Part shown: positions 62,937 to 64,000 of the stretch, one piece after another
How positions within the stretch are numbered: the first letter of the stretch is position 1
Layout: each line of letters begins with the position of its first letter
Assembly (NCBI RefSeq): GCF_022558445.1
Contig: NZ_CP054699.1
Span: 142,001-206,000, forward strand
Source of the DNA: Candidatus Contubernalis alkalaceticus
GTDB lineage: Bacteria > Bacillota > Dethiobacteria > SKNC01
Direction: 5' to 3'
Length of the DNA stretch: 64,000 bases
Position numbers and translations under genes: made by a program
Notes under the pieces: generated by a model
Database searches by the model: none
What the model was told of the DNA's origin: nothing
What the model saw: the letters and a program-made list of their open reading frames with translations, nothing else

Positions 62937-64000
62937 ATGAGAGATAAAAAAATTATGATTGCGTTGCTATGTATGCTGGTTTTTGTCAGTAACATAGCAA
63001 CGTATCATTTTACCAGTAAACATTTTTCTGGCCAAGATTCTGCTCTACTGGAAGAGCTCTTGCCTGGAGAAGAGGAAGTTCAAGCTGAAAGGGATAATTC
63101 TTATCCGGAGGAATTGGAATTATTTTTAAAAGTATACCAATCCCTGATCAGCCGGTATATTGAAAAGGTTCCACCTGAGCAGCTGCTTAAAGGAGCCATC
63201 CAAGGAATGGTTGGGTCCTTGGGGGACCCGCAGACTTATTTTTTAGATGAGGAAGAGCTGGAAAACATTCATATTAAAATATCAGGTTCTTTCAGCGGGA
63301 TTGGCATAGAGGTTTCGGTAGTAAATGACCGAATAACGGTAATTGCTCCCATAAAGGGAAGCCCGGGGGAAAAGGTGGGGCTGGTCTCCGGGGATCAAAT
63401 ATTGGCGGTGGACGGGGAAAGCCTGGAGGGGGTTTCTCTGGTGGAGGCTATAAGTAGAATTAGAGGGCCGGAAAATACCCAGGTTAATCTCACCATAAAA
63501 AGAGAGGGATTCAGTGAATTCTTTGAATTTGAAGTTAAAAGAGAAAATATAGTATTGGATACGGTGAGTTCTAAAATCCTGGAAGGTGATATAGGTTATA
63601 TACAGGTTACCAATTTTGATGAACATACCGGTTACAATTTCAAGTATGAACTGGAAAAGCTGGAGGATGAAGATATTCAGGGGTTGATCCTGGACTTAAG
63701 GAATAATCCTGGTGGAGTACTGCAGGGGGCGGTTGAACTGGGAGAACTATTAGTCCCACAGGGACCCATAACCTTTATGGTGAATTCCGAGGGAGAAGTG
63801 ATCAGGTCTTACTATTCTTCAGCCCGGGCCAAAGAATACGAAATAGTGGTGCTGGTTAATGCGTATTCAGCCAGTGCATCTGAGATTATTGCTGGAGCGC
63901 TTCAGGATACTGATGCTGCTGTGCTGGTTGGAGTTAATACCTACGGTAAATCAACGGTGCAGACTATTGAAAACTTTTATGGCGAAGATGTGGGTTTGCG
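62937..64000 (+). CDS. ctpA: Carboxy-terminal processing protease (S41), cut by the window edge
   Basis: An open frame from ATG 62937 to the window end, about 354 codons so far. An N-terminal signal-anchor (IALLCMLVFVSNIATY), then a PDZ domain (GIGIEVSVVNDRITVIAP), then the S41 protease with LDLRNNPGG, catalytic Ser in NAYSASASEI and Lys in TYGKSTVQ. The C terminus lies outside the window. Located after ftsEX and the M23 gene, a common Firmicute order. Acts outside the membrane on protein C termini. Confidence 0.93.
   Translation, partial: MRDKKIMIALLCMLVFVSNIATYHFTSKHFSGQDSALLEELLPGEEEVQAERDNSYPEELELFLKVYQSLISRYIEKVPPEQLLKGAIQGMVGSLGDPQTYFLDEEELENIHIKISGSFSGIGIEVSVVNDRITVIAPIKGSPGEKVGLVSGDQILAVDGESLEGVSLVEAISRIRGPENTQVNLTIKREGFSEFFEFEVKRENIVLDTVSSKILEGDIGYIQVTNFDEHTGYNFKYELEKLEDEDIQGLILDLRNNPGGVLQGAVELGELLVPQGPITFMVNSEGEVIRSYYSSARAKEYEIVVLVNAYSASASEIIAGALQDTDAAVLVGVNTYGKSTVQTIENFYGEDVGL

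Noticed and set aside
1-64000. CRISPR arrays
   Set aside because: No regularly spaced direct repeats of 24-40 nt were seen, and no cas genes are present.

Overview
The window looks like chromosome of a low-GC, anaerobic Firmicute (Clostridia). The grounds are Gram-positive ribosome-binding sites, two S-box (SAM-I) riboswitches, many TTG/GTG starts, a long-form ribosome hibernation factor, a YolD/Y-family polymerase pair, and one-carbon genes: formate-tetrahydrofolate ligase, a CooC/AcsF-like nickel-insertion ATPase and a large cobamide methyltransferase cluster. An acetogen or a quaternary-amine demethylating relative of the Peptococcaceae/Dethiobacter type fits best. That placement is inference; there is no rRNA in the window.

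Layout. 1-5.3 kb: fhs, birA, coaX, a small zinc ribbon and an FAD oxidoreductase. 5.3-11.6 kb, mostly minus strand: YolD-like protein and Y-family polymerase under a LexA-like box, a lytic transglycosylase, an ABC-2 exporter of three genes, and msrB. 11.7-18.7 kb: a pyrimidine-dimer glycosylase/DUF1722 fusion, a 711-residue nucleoside-hydrolase/amidase/glucosaminidase fusion, tRNA-Pro, a NifX-like protein, prfC, a methyltransferase and an IS630 remnant.

18.9-33.2 kb is the most distinctive region. It holds a corrinoid activation gene (frameshifted in an A9 run), three non-pyrrolysine MttB-family methyltransferases, a methylcobamide:THF methyltransferase and their corrinoid protein. These are followed by an asparagine-synthetase-like protein lacking its catalytic Cys2, a nitrilase-family amidohydrolase, and a glycine-betaine-type ABC importer. 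An intact IS3-family element has inserted in the signal peptide of the importer's binding protein. With fhs and the CooC-like gene nearby, the region reads as uptake and demethylation of quaternary amines feeding methyl groups to tetrahydrofolate and the Wood-Ljungdahl pathway.

33.4-36.1 kb: a SAM riboswitch controls the three-gene route from aspartate semialdehyde to homocysteine. A second SAM riboswitch at 42.0 kb controls metK, so homocysteine and SAM synthesis share one signal. 36.2-41.9 kb: tRNA-Thr, a MoxR/VWA pair, a UPF0173 hydrolase, the CooC-like ATPase, fabZ and a membrane protein. 43.6-64 kb is housekeeping: an orphan response regulator, DUF1659/DUF2922, recD2, comFC, hpf, two unknown conserved genes, an HD-GYP protein, secA, prfB with its programmed frameshift, a YitT protein, split transketolase, ftsEX with an EnvC-like hydrolase, and the start of a CtpA protease cut by the window edge.

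Candidates for something new are the methyltransferase cluster with its Cys-less AsnB/nitrilase pair, the nucleosidase-lysin fusion, and a structured segment with a 26-residue peptide at 50.9-51.1 kb.
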